From contig JBCFYV010000012.1 in assembly GCA_039000515.1 (NCBI GenBank), positions 6,592,826 through 6,656,825 of the forward strand: DNA of 64,000 nt, in the 5' to 3' direction. Numbering within the stretch: the stretch's first letter is position 1; every line of letters begins with the position of its first letter. The position numbers were made by a program, and so were the translations under genes. The notes under the pieces are model-generated. The model ran no database searches and was not told the DNA's origin. It was given only the letters and a program-made list of their open reading frames with translations. Positions 60,133-64,000 of this stretch are shown in pieces. Source of the stretch: Timema cristinae. Taxonomy: Eukaryota > Arthropoda > Insecta > Phasmatodea > Timematidae.

Positions 60133-61780
60133 ACCTCCCCTGCTCTGTAACCACCCTTTGTGGTGGACAGACCCACCTTGGTTAACAGCATCCAGCACAC
60201 AATGGCCTACACTTTACTGTTCATCTTCAGAATCACACACTCTCCTAGAAACAAAACCCCAAAATTAAACATACTCATCTAGACACAAAAAGAAGACTGG
60301 GATTTACTATTTTGATTTTCATCGTGGTTCATCTTACAGAGAGTTGTTGCCTATATTCTACGATTCATCTGTAAACTCAGAAATTAAAACATTTGTTCTG
60401 GGCCTCTCACTCCTAGAGAATTAGAATATGCCACCATTTTAATTGTGAAATTAATCCATTCCAATCATTTCAAGGAAGATATCAATCTCCTAAAACTCGG
60501 CAAAAGTTGTAAACCACGATTACAACGTTTAGCATCGTTTCTGGATTCTGAGGGATTACTCCGTGTCAGAAGTAGACTCAAACAATCGCAGTTGCCATAC
60601 TCAGTTAAACACCCCTTAATTTTACCCAAAAAACATCATATTACCTATATGATAATAGATTATTATCACCACAAGCACCTACATGAAGGCCCACAACTAT
60701 TACAATCCATAATATCCCAAGTCTATTGAATTATTTCGGCTAGGAGTATTATCAGATCTCGCATTTTTAAATGCATAAGATGTTTCCGATCAAAGCCAAC
60801 CAACACAACCCCCTTAATGGGAGATCTACCTGAAGCTCATATCACTTCCTCACGAACTTTTCTTAAGATAGTGGTGGATTATGCAGGCCCTTTCACAATT
60901 AATTTGCACACATTACGGCGATTGCAACCGATAATGGCATACCTGCGTGTATTTATTTGTTTCACCACCAAAGCTGTATATCATGAAGTTGCAACAGATC
61001 TTTCTACAAACGCTTTCATTGCTGCGCTAACTCGCTTCTTGTCTCGTCGCGGTTCATGCTCAGACATTATTTCTGACTGTGGCACCAACTTCGTGGGAGC
61101 TTCTACTCAATTGAAGAAAATAAGAACAGCATTTCTTAAAGAAAAGAAGAATCAAGATCAAATTGACCGATTTGCCGCAGAAAATGGGATCAAGTTTCAA
61201 TTCTTACCCCCTTCCTCACCACACCAAGGTGGACTCTGGGAAAGCGCTGTTAAGAGTGCTAAACTCCACCTAACCAGAGTTATTGGCAGCCAAATATTGA
61301 CATTGGAAGAATATATTACACTCACCACCAAAGTTGAAGCTATGCTCAACTCCCGCCCCCTTACACCATTGTCTTCAGATCCGTCAGAGATTGATGCACT
61401 TACCCGGGACATTTTATCATTGGGAACTCCCTCACGGCTCTCCCTGAGTCGCAAATAGAATAAATGTTTCTCAATCGTCTCAAGAGATGGCAGATAATTC
61501 AGGCCCATTCACAACGATTTTGGTCAATATGGCACCGGGAGTATCTCTATAATTTACAACAACGAATCAAGTGGAATACTCAAAATGATAACCTCAAGAA
61601 TGGAGACCTTGTAGTAATACATGATTCGGGTTCACCCCCCCTTGCTTGGCCTCTTGGGAGAATAGTTGCAATGTCTCTTGGACCTGACGGCGTGGTACGA
61701 GTAGTAACTCTATGTACATCAAGAGGATCCCTTACTTGGCCTGCTGTAAAGGTTTTCCCTTTACCTAGTAATTAGGTCTC
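60133..61780 (+). pseudogene. BEL/Pao integrase and C-terminal domain, broken
   Basis: An H-x-C type zinc region (YYHHKHLHEGPQLLQSIISQ, then CIRC) contains a TGA in place of a Trp codon near 60727. The catalytic core 60817-61458 keeps D in VDYAGPF, D in SDCGTNF and E in WESAVKS, with HQGGLWE context. A frameshift near 61425 precedes the final domain (61464-61775): RLKRWQIIQAHSQRFWSIW, DLVVIHDSGSPPLAWPLGRI and WPAVKVFPLP, the DUF5641-type C-terminus of Pao integrases. Confidence 0.92.
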
Positions 61781-61824
61781 ATTGTGTTCTGTGTTTCTTC
61801 CTTATTCTTGAACCTGAATGGTTC

Positions 61825-61837
61825 AACAGGGGGAGGA
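61825..61837 (+). other. Polypurine tract
   Basis: CAACAGGGGGAGGA lies immediately before the 3' LTR, the expected plus-strand primer site. Confidence 0.75.
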
Positions 61838-62330
61838 TGTTTAGTATTTATTTCTTTATATTTTATTATTTATTATACATTTCATTATTGTTTACTTAAT
61901 TAAATATTTCTTTTATTCATTCATTATTAATTTATATAATTATCACATTTTTCTGTCTACCACCCTTTCTTTCATTAATTATGTTTCGTAAGGGTGGTAC
62001 AATTGCTCTCTCGTGTTTTTACGCACGCATCCCTTTTAGTTCGCAAAGTGTTTTTCTCAAAAATGGACGTGCGTCACCACCGCGGCTCAACTTCTCAGTT
62101 TCCTTTCGTGTTTTGCACTCTCTTTCGTTAATTGAAATAACCCCATTCTCACCCTAACTTGCATAACTGTGCGTCTGATCAGAATCCACCAAGATCATCC
62201 CGTCACAACCCCAGGTAGACCTATTTGGGTTACTGCTCCACCGGATCTTCAGCAGCAGGTAGGATCTCACCATGTCCTATTACGCACACATCAAAATAAT
62301 TAATTCTCTCTCTTAATCAAATTAAAACCA
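61838..62330 (+). repeat. 3' LTR of the BEL/Pao element (493 bp)
   Basis: Starts TGTTTAGTATTTATTTC and ends AATTAAAACCA, followed by the target duplicate GTACC. It keeps the 36 bp that the 5' copy has lost. Confidence 0.93.
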
Positions 62331-62473
62331 GTACCGGTAGCATAAACATAGCAGTATTTAACAGTGGCGGTAGCATAAATATAGCAGTATTTAACAGTGG
62401 CGGTAGCATAAATATAGCAGTATTTAACAGTGGCGGTAGCATAAACATAGCAGTATTTAACAGTGCCGGTAAA
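62331..62473. repeat. 33-bp minisatellite, four units
   Basis: The unit CGGTAGCATAAAYATAGCAG-TATTTAACAGTGG repeats four times with one or two base differences per unit. The first unit begins inside the BEL/Pao target duplicate. One frame stays open through all units (11-residue unit GSINIAVFNSG), but the frame has no start and stops soon after. Confidence 0.93.
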
Positions 62474-64000
62474 AATATAATTCTAATTTAATAGAAAAAT
62501 CATCTGTGGTTCAACTAAACTTTATCATATAAAATTATATCTTCAGTGTTGAGGATAATATCACTTTAATAAATCGTGTACAACATTAAAGGTCTTATTT
62601 ATTCAAATAAAAATATTACATAGTAAAACTGTAACGTAATAATTGTTGCTCGATCACGGAGCTATAAATACCAATTATCTCACAATAAAAATCTATTACG
62701 CAATTTTTTAACCAAAATACCGTAACACTTTAATAAGTGCTCGATCACGGGGCAATTATCAGCTAAATAAATGATATAACTTCAATCGGAGACATCGCCG
62801 ACGTGTATCTCTTTAATTGGCTTCCAATAGTGGGGCATAACAAATCCGTATCATTTTAATAGTCATATAGATTTTTTTTTAATAAATCATACATTAGGAT
62901 TAACAAATTGCTTATTTTTGTAAAATTTGATTCAAAAAAGATATAGCTCTAACGTTTTGATTAAAATGGGTATTGGTGTAATACTTTACATAATCACCAA
63001 TAATAATGTAAATTCATCTAAAATAAATAAATTTAATCGTAGTTTACGTATGACAAATTATAGAAACTAGTAATTTTTTAAATTGATCTTTAAGATTAAA
63101 TTCAAAATAGTAATCTTGAAATAATTTTTCATAATAAGTATGAATATTTTTTTATAAATAAATAATTTTAGAGTTTTATACAAATAATACCCTGGAAAAT
63201 TTCAATTTAGTTAAATATATTTAAACAACTTAGTCTAGATTTTTTTAATAAAGAGTGTTTATTGTGATCAACAAGATGATGTGTTTGTTTTTCATGAGGA
63301 AAACATAATTAGGGGTATAGTTTACTTAAAAACTATGCTAAAATATTAACTTTGAAGCCATAATACACATCAAGAGAAGGTTTGTGCTATTGTGTAGTAC
63401 CATTTATTTTTTAAACATATTGAGTCCAATGTGAGGTAACATTTTTTTAGTGACTTCTCCAAAACGTATAAAACTAACGCTCCTAATATTATTCATTTCA
63501 ACCTCACTTTAAAATTTTCTACAACTAGGATACCTCAACAAAGAAACAATATATATATTGTTCATTTTATTATTAACTTTCCAGCCCAAAAAACTAAAAC
63601 TATTGTGAAAGAGATCTCTTGCAAATATTCCTCCATTTACATCCAAAGTATGAAGGGAGTCTATTTTGTAGGGAGCGTATGGTTATATAACTTGGGCATA
63701 GTTCCTTTATTTTAATAGAAATCGTGTTGGGCCGAGCTACTATCGAGAGACCCCTGCCATGAGAAGCTGTCAAGTGGATAATCAACGTCACAAGTCAGAT
63801 CGGTTTTTATCAGTCACGAGGTGTGGATGTGCAATAAGCACTCCAACTGATTTCTCTCAGACAATAGTTATTCTAGTAATATGTGATCAATAGTCAAAGT
63901 ATTTCAATAATTTAAACTAATATAATCAATTAATTATTATTTTATATGTAATAAACTCTACAGAAGACGTTGCTAGGATACGCAGCTACCTGGCGCCCGT
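62474..64000. other. Intergenic, no gene recognised
   Basis: AT-rich. GCTCGATCACGGAGC near 62650 and GCTCGATCACGGGGC near 62740 form a short repeated motif about 90 bp apart. No coding evidence. Confidence 0.5.

Larger units (their letters stand above)
55306..62330 (+). mobile_element. BEL/Pao LTR retrotransposon, complete but decayed, 7025 bp
   Basis: Two LTRs (TG...CA) are flanked by the 5-bp duplication GTACC (55301-55305 and 62331-62335), as made by BEL/Pao integrases. Internal order is PBS, gag, protease, RT, RNase H, integrase, C-terminal DUF5641-type domain, PPT, which is the BEL/Pao order. Reading frames are cut by many stops and shifts. LTRs differ by roughly 25-30 substitutions by eye over ~455 aligned bases plus a 36-bp deletion in the left one, so the insertion is not recent. 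Confidence 0.95.

Noticed and set aside
61197..61508. Minus-strand frame of 103 codons
   Set aside because: Antisense shadow of the BEL/Pao integrase.

Overview
This is AT-rich eukaryotic nuclear DNA, sparse in genes and packed with repeats, almost certainly from an invertebrate and most likely an arthropod. The evidence is spliced exons of an FGF8/17/18-type growth factor, an insertion of the BEL/Pao class, a PIF/Harbinger element with a MADF-domain partner gene, and many tRNA-derived SINEs ending in AAT/ATT microsatellites. The species cannot be named from sequence alone. A run of exactly 100 Ns (52757-52856) shows this is a scaffolded draft assembly.

Layout: 89-4796 is a noisy (TAC)n array that is nearly free of G. 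5-13 kb is intergenic, with a degenerate repeat field, a hAT remnant (8148-8881) and a fold-back MITE (9602-9997). 13.05-14.43 kb holds the 3' exons of an FGF8-like gene on the + strand, the only host gene I can name; one of its introns contains a hairpin element. 14.4-35 kb is intergenic with SINEs, small TIR elements, a perfect NRF-1-like palindrome (27392) and a second fold-back MITE (32500-32864). 35.5-38.9 kb carries a broken minus-strand YqaJ-exonuclease-like gene next to a probable hAT transposase relic and a 284-bp tandem duplication. 41686-43421 is a hAT/P-type element with a perfect 8-bp target duplication, itself hit by SINEs. 44988-45367 is a hAT MITE.

47503-50755 is a PIF/Harbinger element with TIRs and a TTA duplication. 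Its two genes, transposase (+) and MADF protein (-), are interleaved: the last MADF exon lies in the transposase intron, the main transposase exon lies in a MADF intron, and the two acceptor sites face each other with a 4-bp exon overlap. A SINE has landed in MADF exon 2. 52.8-53.9 kb is a ~122-bp satellite broken up with SINE pieces beside the assembly gap. 54.2-54.7 kb has relatives of the 32.5-kb fold-back element. 55306-62330 is a complete but decayed BEL/Pao LTR retrotransposon with a GTACC target duplication, followed directly by a 33-bp minisatellite.

Apart from the FGF gene, nearly everything recognisable is mobile DNA in nested layers. Several breaks in the Harbinger genes are single-base frameshifts, at least two of them in T runs, so some may be assembly errors. 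No rRNA, CRISPR, operon or confident functional tRNA gene was seen.
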